NCBI GenBank assembly: GCA_024508675.1
Contig: JANINQ010000008.1
Coordinates: 62,001 to 126,000 of the forward strand
DNA from: Afipia sp.
Lineage (GTDB): Bacteria; Pseudomonadota; Alphaproteobacteria; Rhizobiales; Xanthobacteraceae
Length of the DNA stretch: 64,000 nt
Direction of reading: 5' to 3'
The notes under the pieces are model-generated. The model ran no database searches. It was not told the DNA's origin and saw only the letters and a list, made by a program, of their open reading frames with translations. A program made the translations under genes and the position numbers. Each line of letters begins with the position of its first letter. Position 1 is the stretch's first letter. Shown here in pieces: positions 37,054 through 45,566 of this stretch.

Positions 37054-40000
37054 TTATTCGGCAGCGACCATCTGCTGCGCCCGCCATTGCGCAAGCAGCG
37101 CGCGCAGGGCCGCCGGTTTCACCGGCTTGTTGAGCACGACGATTCCATCCTCGCGCGCCGCATCGCGGACATGCGGGCTGCGGTCCGCCGTGATCAGGAT
37201 CGCGGGAATGCCGTCGCCGAAGCGCTGGCGGATGTCGCGGATCGCGGCGATGCCGTTACCGCGGTCGAGATGATAGTCGACCAGAAGGCCGGTGACGCGG
37301 GCATCGGTCGCCGCGATGGCTTCCGCAGCCGCCACCGGATCGGTCGCCGCGATCACCTTGGCGTCCCAGCCGGTCAGCAATGTCTTCATGCCGTCGAGAA
37401 TCGCGCGGTCGTTCTCGATGCAGACAATGAGCGTGCCGCTCATTGGCGCCTTCGCGGAAATGCTGGCACCGGCGAGCGCGCCCGTCTGTGTCACCGTCTT
37501 GGCGATCGGCATCGTGACTGCAAATCGCGATCCGCCGCTATGGTTGGACTCGACTGCAAGGCCGTGATCGAGCACGCGCGCGAGACGCTCGACGATCGAC
37601 AGGCCAAGCCCGAGGCCACGCGCAATCCGCGCGCCCTGGTCCAGCCGGTGAAACTCCTTGAAGATTTCCGCGCGCTTCTGGACCGGAATTCCAAGGCCGG
37701 TGTCGTAGATACCGATTTCCAGCGATTGCCCCCGTCGGCGGCAGCCGACCAGCACCCGGCCTTTGGGTGTGTATTTGATGGCGTTTGAGATCAGGTTCTG
37801 CAGCAGCCGGCGCAACAGCACGCGATCCGATGAAACCGGCAACGAACACGGCACGAAGGTCAGCTTGAGCTTGCGCGCCTTCGCGATCGGCGCGAACTCA
37901 ACCTCCAGCGAACGCATCAGGTCGCTCATCCGGAAGCTCGAGATCGACGGCGTCATCGCGCCGGAATCCAGCCGCGAGATGTCGAGCAGGGCGCCGAGAA
38001 TTTCCTCGATCGCTTCCAGCGAGTCGTCGATGTTGCCGACAAGGCGGGCGTCCTCGCCGCCGTCCTGCCGCTCCACCAGACTGGTGACATAAAGCCGCGC
38101 GGCGTTCAGCGGCTGAAGAATGTCGTGGCTGGCGGCGGCAAGAAACCGTGTCTTGGAGATGTTGGCTTCTTCTGCGGTGATCTTTGCCAGCGCGAGTTCG
38201 CTGTTGAGCCGGGTCAACTGCTCGGTGCGTTCCCGGACGCGCTTTTCAAGGGTTGCGTTGGCGCGTTCCAGCGCTTCCGCCGCCTCGAAGCTCGGCGTGA
38301 TGTCGGAGAAGGTGATAACCAGCGCGCCGCCCGGCATCCGATTGGCGCGAACCTCGACCACCATGTTGCGGTCGGTCAGGCGCTCCAGATAGGGCTCGCC
38401 TTCCGTGGTGTAGGCGGCGAGCCGCCGCTGCAGCGCCGCCGGATCGGCTTTCTGCTCATCCGGTCCGTTGCTGCCGATGAATTCCAGAATCTCCACCAGC
38501 GGAATGCCGATCTGCGAATACTGCGCCGGCAGGTCGAGGATTTCGCCGAACTGCTGGTTGGAGGTAATGAGCTGAAGCTCGGGATTGAACACCGCGATGC
38601 CCTGACGGACATGGTTGAGGGCGGTCTGCAGCATTTCCCGATTGAAATGCAAAGCGGTGTGCGCGTCGTCGAGGAGTTTCAGCGCGGCTTTGGCGGAGAC
38701 GGCGCGTTTGCGCAGCAGGAGCGACAGCACAAGGCGCGAGGATGCCGCGCCGATCGATGAAGCGATCAGATGCTCGGCGTGGCGCAGCAGGCGGAAGTCG
38801 GCGGGGGCCGCGCGATCGATGTTGATATGGTGAGACGCCGCGAAGGTTTCGAACGATTGCTGCGCGCGTTCCGGGCCGAGATACTGCGCAACGGTGCTGA
38901 GCAGGTCCTGCACCGTCACCGTCGTGCGCCAGCGCCGGAAGTTCGGCGCGATCGGGGCCAGTTCATTCGGCACGAACAGGTCGGCCTGAACGCGTTCGAT
39001 CGATGTCGGCTGGCGCAGCAGCGACAGCACGACATAGGCGAGGAGGTTGAGTGAGAGGCTCCAGAACACGCCGTGAATCAGCGGCGCCATTTCGGTGCCG
39101 AGCAAGGCGCGGGGGCGCAGCGCGCCGATGCCGAACAGCCCTTCATTGACCCAGAGGACACCGCGGGGGTCGAGATCGGCGAAACTCGGCAGGAACAGTG
39201 TGTAGGCCCAGACCGCAAAGCCGATCAGCATGCCGCCCATGGCGCCGCGCGCGGTGGCGCGCCGCCAGAACAGTCCGCCGAGAAAGGCCGGCGCAAGCTG
39301 GGCAACGGCGGCAAACGACAGCAGGCCGATGGCGGCAAGCTGCGCATTCCCCAGCGCGTGATAATAAAGATAAGCCATCGCCATGATGACGAAGATCGCA
39401 ACGCGGCGGACTTTCAGCAGGAAGCCGCCGAAATTCGCTTCGCCCGGCTGCGACGAGGGCCGCCGCTTCAATGCCAGCGGCATGATGATGTCGTTCGACA
39501 CCATGATGGCGAGCGCGACGCATTCCACGATCACCATGGCAGTGGCGGCGGACAGGCCGCCGATGAATACGATCACTGCGAGCGTCGTGGCCTTGGCCTG
39601 GATCGGTAGCGCCAGCACGTACATGTCGCTGTCGGACGCGCCGAACGGGAAGGCGACGAGGCCGGCGATGGCGATGGGAATCACGAACAGGTTGATCGCG
39701 ACAAGATAGAGCGGAAACAGCCAGCGGGCGCGGCGGACTTCAGCTTCCGTCGAGTTCTCGACCACACTGACGTGGAATTGCCGTGGCAGCAGCATGATCG
39801 CCAGGAACGACAGCAGCGTCATGGCGAGGAAGTTGCCGATCGACGGCGTAGCTTCGATGGCGCGAACCGCTTCCGGTGTTTTCATCGCGCGGTCGATCAG
39901 GTCCGAAGGACCGAACATGAAGAAGGTCACGAACACGCCCGCGGCGAGGAAAGCAACCAGCTTCACCATCGATTCCGTGGCAACCGCGAGCATCAGGCCA

Positions 40001-40563
40001 TGCTGATGCTCGGTCGCGTCGGTCTGGCGGGTGCCGAACAGCACCGCGAAGGCGGCAAGGGTAATGGTCACGATAAAGGCGATGTCGCCGATATAGGGAA
40101 TGCTGGAGACATCCTGATCCTGGTTGAGGATCGTCTCCAGTGACGACGCCACCGCCTTGAGCTGAAGTGCGATGTAGGGCACGGAGCCGATGATGGCGAT
40201 GCCGGCGGCTGTGGCTGCGACGGCCTGACTCTTGCCGTAGCGCGCGGCGATGAAGTCCGCGATCGAGGTGATGTTCTGCGACTTGGCCAGTTGAATCACG
40301 CGCATCAGAAGCGGCGTGCAGAACGCGATCATCACGATCGGTCCGACATAGATCGCGAGAAATTCGATGCTGGTCCGTGTTGCGAGGCCGACCGAGCCGA
40401 AGAACGTCCAGGATGTGCAGTAGATCGCGAGCGACAGCGGGTAGATGAGCGTGCCGAGCCGGCCGCGCTGAGCCTGTGTCAGCCGTTCGCCATAGCTCGC
40501 GACGACGAACAGCAGGCCGATGTAGCCGAAGGCGGCTGCGATCACGCCCCAGTCATGCAGCAT
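37054..40563 (-). CDS. Transporter-fused hybrid histidine kinase, CrbS/MxtR-like
   Basis: A 1169-residue membrane sensor. Residues about 1-500 are a sodium:solute-symporter domain with some 13 helices (ASYGERLTQAQRGRLG, YCTSWTFFGSVGLATRTS). A STAC-like linker, a PAS domain (about 670-790; GIAVFNPELQLITSNQQF) and a HisKA domain follow, with the phosphorylated His813 in AAASHDILQPLNAARLY. The ATPase domain has NLISNAIKYTP and GLGLGLSIVERLARVL. A C-terminal receiver has Asp1096 (LLVDYHLDRG). This is the CrbS/MxtR layout, known for sensing acetate or related states. The start is the ATG at 40563. Confidence 0.93.
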   Translation of the reverse strand: MLHDWGVIAAAFGYIGLLFVVASYGERLTQAQRGRLGTLIYPLSLAIYCTSWTFFGSVGLATRTSIEFLAIYVGPIVMIAFCTPLLMRVIQLAKSQNITSIADFIAARYGKSQAVAATAAGIAIIGSVPYIALQLKAVASSLETILNQDQDVSSIPYIGDIAFIVTITLAAFAVLFGTRQTDATEHQHGLMLAVATESMVKLVAFLAAGVFVTFFMFGPSDLIDRAMKTPEAVRAIEATPSIGNFLAMTLLSFLAIMLLPRQFHVSVVENSTEAEVRRARWLFPLYLVAINLFVIPIAIAGLVAFPFGASDSDMYVLALPIQAKATTLAVIVFIGGLSAATAMVIVECVALAIMVSNDIIMPLALKRRPSSQPGEANFGGFLLKVRRVAIFVIMAMAYLYYHALGNAQLAAIGLLSFAAVAQLAPAFLGGLFWRRATARGAMGGMLIGFAVWAYTLFLPSFADLDPRGVLWVNEGLFGIGALRPRALLGTEMAPLIHGVFWSLSLNLLAYVVLSLLRQPTSIERVQADLFVPNELAPIAPNFRRWRTTVTVQDLLSTVAQYLGPERAQQSFETFAASHHINIDRAAPADFRLLRHAEHLIASSIGAASSRLVLSLLLRKRAVSAKAALKLLDDAHTALHFNREMLQTALNHVRQGIAVFNPELQLITSNQQFGEILDLPAQYSQIGIPLVEILEFIGSNGPDEQKADPAALQRRLAAYTTEGEPYLERLTDRNMVVEVRANRMPGGALVITFSDITPSFEAAEALERANATLEKRVRERTEQLTRLNSELALAKITAEEANISKTRFLAAASHDILQPLNAARLYVTSLVERQDGGEDARLVGNIDDSLEAIEEILGALLDISRLDSGAMTPSISSFRMSDLMRSLEVEFAPIAKARKLKLTFVPCSLPVSSDRVLLRRLLQNLISNAIKYTPKGRVLVGCRRRGQSLEIGIYDTGLGIPVQKRAEIFKEFHRLDQGARIARGLGLGLSIVERLARVLDHGLAVESNHSGGSRFAVTMPIAKTVTQTGALAGASISAKAPMSGTLIVCIENDRAILDGMKTLLTGWDAKVIAATDPVAAAEAIAATDARVTGLLVDYHLDRGNGIAAIRDIRQRFGDGIPAILITADRSPHVRDAAREDGIVVLNKPVKPAALRALLAQWRAQQMVAAE

Positions 40564-40769
40564 CGAAGTGGTCCCTGACGTCCCGGTTTCCCTTGCGGTG
40601 TCTCTTGGGGCTCGTTCTTTCGGCCGAAAAACGTCCCGGCCCAAAGCCGTTTTCCGCGAAAGCCGCGGACAACACCCGCCGTGACCTTAGCCCGGTCCTG
40701 CGTTCAGCGCACCCGGAGTCAGGATTGTACGTCTAGCGAACAGAAATGTTGGTGGAACGCGCGAATCAG

Positions 40770-40795
40770 CGTATACCCGTATAAGTTGCAATACG
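40770..40795. repeat. CGTATA repeats upstream of the FixJ-type regulator
   Basis: CGTATA occurs at 40770-40775 and 40778-40783, with an inverted copy ATACG at 40791-40795. They lie 28-53 bases before the regulator start and could be binding sites or overlap its -10 region (TATAAG at 40780-40785). Confidence 0.4.
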
Positions 40796-40822
40796 AATGT
40801 AGCGCACCCGAGGAGCAAACCG

Positions 40823-41482
40823 ATGGGTCACATGCTGCCTTTCATTCCCCAAAACGCGCCGGTTGTGGTCGTGGATGACGACCCGTCCGTTTGCGATGCT
40901 CTCCTGTTGCTGTTGCGAATCGACGGGTTCGAAGCCGCATCGTTCGGCGACGGCGAATCCTTCTTTGAGTCCCTGACGTCGTCGACGCCATCCTGTGTGA
41001 TTCTGGATCTCCAGCTCCCCGGCCGCTCCGGCCTCGCGGTGCTGAAACAGCTTTCTGACATGCACTTTGCACCGCCGGTGTTCGTCGTCTCCGGCCAGTC
41101 CGATATTCCGATGGCGGTCGAAGCCATGAAGCTCGGCGCGATCGATTTTCTGGAAAAGCCTTTCTCTGCGGCAGCGATGATCGATCGGGTTCGTGAGGCT
41201 GTCCGCACCTATTGCGGGTCGATCGCCGGACGCATTGAGGGTCTGGCCGATTTTCCGGGCATGCTGCTTCTCACGCGGCGGGAGCGGGATGTGCTGGCGC
41301 TGGTGACGAACGGTGCATCGAACAAGGAAGCGGGGCGGCGGCTCGGCATCAGTCCGCGCACGGTCGAGGTTCATCGTGCGCGGATCATGGACAAGCTCGG
41401 CGCACGCAACGCCGCCGAACTGATGCGGATCGTGCTGTCGAATGTACCGGCAGCATCGCGGCGGCGCGTCTCGGCTGTCTGA
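40823..41482 (+). CDS. FixJ-family response regulator
   Basis: A 219-residue regulator. The receiver has the acidic triad VVDDDPSVCDALL, Asp62 (CVILDLQLPGRSG) and the Lys of IDFLEKPF. The C-terminal helix-turn-helix reads LTRRERDVLALVTNGASNKEAGRRLGISP and HRARIMDKLGARNAAELMRIVL. It is divergent from the hybrid kinase and may be its second output, since a hybrid kinase often passes phosphate to a separate regulator. ATG with GAGGA before it. Confidence 0.92.
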   Translation: MGHMLPFIPQNAPVVVVDDDPSVCDALLLLLRIDGFEAASFGDGESFFESLTSSTPSCVILDLQLPGRSGLAVLKQLSDMHFAPPVFVVSGQSDIPMAVEAMKLGAIDFLEKPFSAAAMIDRVREAVRTYCGSIAGRIEGLADFPGMLLLTRRERDVLALVTNGASNKEAGRRLGISPRTVEVHRARIMDKLGARNAAELMRIVLSNVPAASRRRVSAV

Positions 41483-41508
41483 TCGGGCCGGGCGCCGGTC
41501 GCGAGCGT

Positions 41509-42735
41509 TTATTCCGCCGCGATCGGCTTGGCGTTCAGCGGCAGCTTCAGTTGTTCCCAGACCTGTAAAAGCGCCTCGGCGAGGGCGTCGATCAGCACAT
41601 CCTCATGATACGGCGAGGGGGTGATGCGAAGCCGCTCGGTGCCCTTCGGCACTGTCGGATAGTTGATTGGCTGAATGTAGATGCCGTGCTCTTCCAGCAG
41701 CAGGTCGCACGCCTTCTTGCAGCGTTCCGGATCGCCCACGAACAGCGGAACGATGTGGGTATCGCTCGCCATCACCGGCAGGCCGGCGGACGTGAGAATG
41801 GCCTTGAGACGGGCGGCGCGATCCTGGTGCCGTTCGCGCTCCCAGTTCGACGCCTTCAGGTGCTTGATGGCGGCAGTGGCGGCCGAACAGATCGCGGGCG
41901 GAAGGGCCGTGGTGAAGATGAAGCCCGGCGCGTAGGAGCGGATCGCGTCGATCACCTTCGCGTTGCCGGCGATATAGCCGCCGAGGCAGCCGAACGCCTT
42001 GGCCAGCGTGCCTTCGAGCAGATCAATCCGATGCATCACGCCGTCGCGTTCGGCGATGCCGCCACCGCGCGGGCCGTACATGCCGACCGCATGAACTTCG
42101 TCGACATAGGTCATCGCGCCATAACGCTCGGCGAGATCGCAGATCTTCGCCAGCGGCGCGACGTCGCCGTCCATCGAATACAGGCTCTCGCAGATGATCA
42201 GCGTCGGGCGGCCCGGATTGGCGCGCAGCAATTCCTCGAGATGCGCAACATCGTTATGGCGAAACACGATGTATTCGGTGCCGGACTGGCGGATGCCCTC
42301 GATCATCGAGTTGTGGTTCAGCGCATCCGACAAGATCAGGCAGTTCGGGATCAGCTTCGCGAGCGTGGAGATGCCGGTCTGGTTGGAGACGTAGCCTGAC
42401 GTGAAAACCAGCGCGGCTTCCTTGCCGTGCAAATCCGCGAGTTCCTGTTCGAGCTGGATCAGGGAATGATTGTTGCCGGCGATGTTGCGTGTGCCGCCTG
42501 CACCTGTGCCGGTACGGGTCGCGGTTTCGACCATCGCGCCGACGACCTTGGGATGCTGGCCCATGCCGAGATAGTCGTTCGAGCACCACATCACGACGTT
42601 GCGCTCACCCTTGGGCGAGTGCCAGATCGCGTGCGGAAAGCGTCCTGCGATGCGTTCCAGATCGGCGAATACGCGGTAGCGCCGTTCGTCATGAAGCCGC
42701 CCGAGGGCGTCGCCGAAGAATTTGTTGTAATCCAT
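41509..42735 (-). CDS. hemA: 5-aminolevulinate synthase
   Basis: A 408-residue PLP enzyme that condenses glycine and succinyl-CoA to 5-aminolevulinate, the start of haem synthesis in alphaproteobacteria. [51 protein letters not shown] and the PLP-lysine segment [16 protein letters not shown] are all present. It begins MDYNKFF. Its leader contains an FNR/FixK-like box 150 bases before the start, consistent with oxygen control of haem supply as known in Bradyrhizobium. Confidence 0.97.
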   Translation of the reverse strand: MDYNKFFGDALGRLHDERRYRVFADLERIAGRFPHAIWHSPKGERNVVMWCSNDYLGMGQHPKVVGAMVETATRTGTGAGGTRNIAGNNHSLIQLEQELADLHGKEAALVFTSGYVSNQTGISTLAKLIPNCLILSDALNHNSMIEGIRQSGTEYIVFRHNDVAHLEELLRANPGRPTLIICESLYSMDGDVAPLAKICDLAERYGAMTYVDEVHAVGMYGPRGGGIAERDGVMHRIDLLEGTLAKAFGCLGGYIAGNAKVIDAIRSYAPGFIFTTALPPAICSAATAAIKHLKASNWERERHQDRAARLKAILTSAGLPVMASDTHIVPLFVGDPERCKKACDLLLEEHGIYIQPINYPTVPKGTERLRITPSPYHEDVLIDALAEALLQVWEQLKLPLNAKPIAAE

Positions 42736-42884
42736 TACAAAAACCCTGGATGGGGACCCCGGATTACGGCAGCCGGCCCCGAATCGTCTGGAGGGTCTTC
42801 TGTCGCGCGCGGGGTCTTTTTAGAGCTTTTCCAGGTTTACTGTCGAGGCTGTTTTCGCCGGTCTTCCATGCGGTTGGCGCAAAG

Positions 42885-42898
42885 TTGACCCAGATCAA
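42885..42898 (-). promoter_or_regulatory. FNR/FixK-like box upstream of hemA
   Basis: TTGACCCAGATCAA fits TTGAT-N4-ATCAA with one mismatch (position 5 T to C). It lies just before the 3' end of the MBL gene and about 150 bases upstream of hemA. Oxygen control of hemA through FixJ/FixK-type proteins is known in Bradyrhizobium. Confidence 0.6.
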
Positions 42899-42920
42899 TC
42901 CTGCAGATTCGTGACCCCGA

Positions 42921-43985
42921 TCAGGTCGCGGTAAAGCGCAACACGCCGTCGGCGCCGACGTCGGGTTTCAGGCGGCCGTGGGCCAGCATGTGATTGACGT
43001 GGGCGATCAGTTCGCCGGCGGCAAAGCCGGTTTGGTGAGCGTCGAGCACATGCTTGTGGAACACGACCGGCACCAGCTGCGCTGATGTTTTCGGCGCGGT
43101 GCGGCAGGCGTTGGCGATGAGCTGGCAGCGCTCCTCGTGATGATCCGCAAGCTGCTTGATGCGGGTTTTCACGCCATAGAACGGTACGCCATGACCGGGC
43201 AGAACCAGAACGTCATCGCGCAGCAGTCTTGAGAGTTCGTCCAGCGAGGTGAGGTATTCGCCAAGCGAGTTCGCCTCCGGCTCGACCGCCCATACGCTGA
43301 CATTCGGCGAGATCTTGCTGAGCACCTGATCCGCCGACAGGAAGATGTTGTCAGCCTCGCAATAGAGCATCACCTGATCGAGCGCGTGGCCGCCGCCAGT
43401 GATCACCTTGAACGTGCGCGATCCGATGGTGATCTCGTCGCCCTTCGAGAGGCGCTGATACGAGGCGGGAAGAATCGAAACGCGGGTCAGGTAGTCCTGA
43501 CCCTTGCCGAGCAGGGCTTCGGTGATTTCCTCGTCCATGCCGTGACGGCGGAAGAACAGGCGCTGCGCCAGCTTGCGCTCGGGTGAGCCGCGATGCTGAT
43601 GATAGGCTGCCTGCAGATATTCGACCTGCGACATGTGCAGCTTGCAGCCGAAGCGTTCGACGATCCAGCCTGCGAGTCCGACGTGATCCGGATGCGCATG
43701 CGTCACGATCAGCCGGGTGATCTTGAAACCCTTGAGCGGACCTTCGAACAAGGTCGTCCATGCGGCAATGGTGGCGTCGTTGCCGATGCCGGTGTCGACC
43801 ATGGCCCAGCCGTCGCCGTCGGCGATCAGATAGATGTTCACATGGTTGAGACGGAACGGCAGCGTGAGCCGCACCCACATCAGGCCGGGCGCGATCTCGA
43901 TCGCTTCATCCGGCTTGGGCGGCGTTTCGATCGGATAGCGCAGGCCATCCGAAGCTACGGGCAGGGGGGCGGTCTTGGTGTGCAT
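42921..43985 (-). CDS. Metallo-beta-lactamase-fold hydrolase
   Basis: A 354-residue protein with an N-terminal metallo-hydrolase domain. The zinc motif is THAHPDHVGLAG, with further ligands in GGGHALDQVMLYCE, LFLSADQVL-type and LVLPGHGVPF segments. A C-terminal winged-helix-like extension (about 280-354) resembles glyoxalase-II/LACTB2-like relatives. The hydrolysed substrate is unknown; thioesters and glyoxalase II-type compounds are possible. It reads in the same direction as hemA downstream. Confidence 0.88.
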   Translation of the reverse strand: MHTKTAPLPVASDGLRYPIETPPKPDEAIEIAPGLMWVRLTLPFRLNHVNIYLIADGDGWAMVDTGIGNDATIAAWTTLFEGPLKGFKITRLIVTHAHPDHVGLAGWIVERFGCKLHMSQVEYLQAAYHQHRGSPERKLAQRLFFRRHGMDEEITEALLGKGQDYLTRVSILPASYQRLSKGDEITIGSRTFKVITGGGHALDQVMLYCEADNIFLSADQVLSKISPNVSVWAVEPEANSLGEYLTSLDELSRLLRDDVLVLPGHGVPFYGVKTRIKQLADHHEERCQLIANACRTAPKTSAQLVPVVFHKHVLDAHQTGFAAGELIAHVNHMLAHGRLKPDVGADGVLRFTAT

Positions 43986-44131
43986 CGTCTCGCAATCGCT
44001 TTTTCAAGCTCCGGCTTAACGCGGCAAATCTCGCCGCGCTAGTGTTCTGCCCGGAGGAAACTCACGTTTTACGGACTGCGCCGGCATGGTTGCCATGCAG
44101 GCAATTGGCCCAATGGGCGTTTCAAACAATA

Positions 44132-45235
44132 TCAGGACGCCGCAGCGCCGCTCGCCGATACGGTCGCCGCCGGCTTCTCGCCGCCATGGGCATGGCCGCA
44201 ATGGCCGTGGTCATCCTGCTTGGCATCGTCGAGCCGCGAGTTGATGCCGAGACGGTTCAGCAGGTTGGCGTCGCGTTCGGTTTGCGGGTTCTTGGTGGTC
44301 AGCAGCACGTCGCCAATGAAAATCGAGTTGGCACCCGCGACGAAGCAGAGCGCCTGCAGTTCGTCGGTCATATACTGGCGGCCGGCCGACAGGCGAACCA
44401 CACTGCGCGGCATCATGATGCGCGCGACGGCGACCATGCGCACCAGCGCGATCGGATCGGGACGCTCGGCGGTGTCGTTGACCGGCACGCCTTTCACCTC
44501 GTTCCACATGTTGATCGGCACGCTCTCCGGATGCTCCGGAAGATTCGCGAGCAGGGCCAGCATACCGAGACGATCATCGACCTGTTCGCCCATGCCGATG
44601 ATGCCGCCGCAGCAGACCTTGAGGCCGGCGTCGCGTGCATGCGCCAGCGTATCGATGCGATCCTGCATCGTGCGCGTGGTGATGATCTTGCCGTAGAATT
44701 CCGGCGAGGTGTCGACGTTATGATTGTAGAAGTCGAGGCCGGCGTCATGCAGGCGCTTGGCCTGTGCGCCGGTCAGCATACCGAGTGTGACGCAGGTCTC
44801 CATGCCGAGACCCTTCACCGCGCTGACCATGTCGCAGACCTTGTCGAGATCCTTGTCCTTCGGGTTGCGCCAGGCGGCGGCCATGCAGAAGCGTTCCGCT
44901 CCGGCATCGCGCGCGCGCTTCGCAGTGGCGACGACGTCGTCGTGCTCCATCAGCTTCGACGCCTTGAGGCCGGTGTCGTACTTGGCGCTCTGTGAGCAGT
45001 AGCCGCAGTCCTCGGGACAGCCGCCGGTCTTGATGCTGAGCAGGCTCGCGGTTTCGACATGGTTCGGGTCGAAGTTGCGGCGGTGAATGCTCTGCGCCTG
45101 AAAAATCAGATCCGCGAACGGAAGATCGTAGAGCGCCTGCGCTTCGGCGCGGGTCCAGTCGCCACGCGGTTCGGTCAGCGCATCGCGCCCGACTGAAATT
45201 CCGCCCTTCACATCCGAACCCGGCACTATGCTCAT
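44132..45235 (-). CDS. bioB: Biotin synthase
   Basis: A 367-residue radical SAM enzyme that inserts sulfur into dethiobiotin. The cluster cysteines lie in [17 protein letters not shown], and the [2Fe-2S] ligands in the barrel ([28 protein letters not shown]) and the Arg of [10 protein letters not shown] are in place. It carries an unusual His-rich tail ([14 protein letters not shown]) after residue 335, absent from many BioB proteins, perhaps a metal-binding feature. No other bio genes are nearby, and no BioR box was seen before the start. Confidence 0.96.
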   Translation of the reverse strand: MSIVPGSDVKGGISVGRDALTEPRGDWTRAEAQALYDLPFADLIFQAQSIHRRNFDPNHVETASLLSIKTGGCPEDCGYCSQSAKYDTGLKASKLMEHDDVVATAKRARDAGAERFCMAAAWRNPKDKDLDKVCDMVSAVKGLGMETCVTLGMLTGAQAKRLHDAGLDFYNHNVDTSPEFYGKIITTRTMQDRIDTLAHARDAGLKVCCGGIIGMGEQVDDRLGMLALLANLPEHPESVPINMWNEVKGVPVNDTAERPDPIALVRMVAVARIMMPRSVVRLSAGRQYMTDELQALCFVAGANSIFIGDVLLTTKNPQTERDANLLNRLGINSRLDDAKQDDHGHCGHAHGGEKPAATVSASGAAAS

Positions 45236-45566
45236 TCGCTGACCCCTTAGCAGTTTGAAGACGCCGCCCTGAAGCGCCGTTGTCTCAATTCGTCGGGCAG
45301 AAGGCGATGTCTCGATGGCACGCGCGATTTTCCCGGTTCGAGATTAGCAAGGACCATGGAGGTCCAGAAGAGTCAATCTGGCGCGTGGTTCGGCCTGCGG
45401 ACCTGCGCGCAAAAGCGGCAGGGAATCATGCTGTTCCAGGCTGTGCAGGCCTCGCATTTTCGATATTGCGCGCGCCATTAACGAATTGGGGTCCGGAGCG
45501 CAAAGCTCCGAACCCCAAATGGAATGCAGGTATGCCAGATGGCATAGCGCGTAGACGCTATAATGA
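45236..45566. other. 331-base intergenic region between bioB and chemoreceptor genes
   Basis: It holds the bioB promoter and, near its far end, the terminator of the chemoreceptor gene. Open frames through it continue as antisense of the chemoreceptor and are not convincing genes. Confidence 0.5.
45486..45518 (-). terminator. Hairpin after the chemoreceptor gene
   Basis: TTGGGGT and CGGAGC pair with GCTCCG and ACCCCAA around GCAAA, with a single mismatch. The T-tract is poor on the minus strand, so termination may be partial. Confidence 0.6.

Noticed and set aside
45236-45566. BioR-type operator before bioB
   Set aside because: No TTATCTATAA-like sequence was found in the leader.
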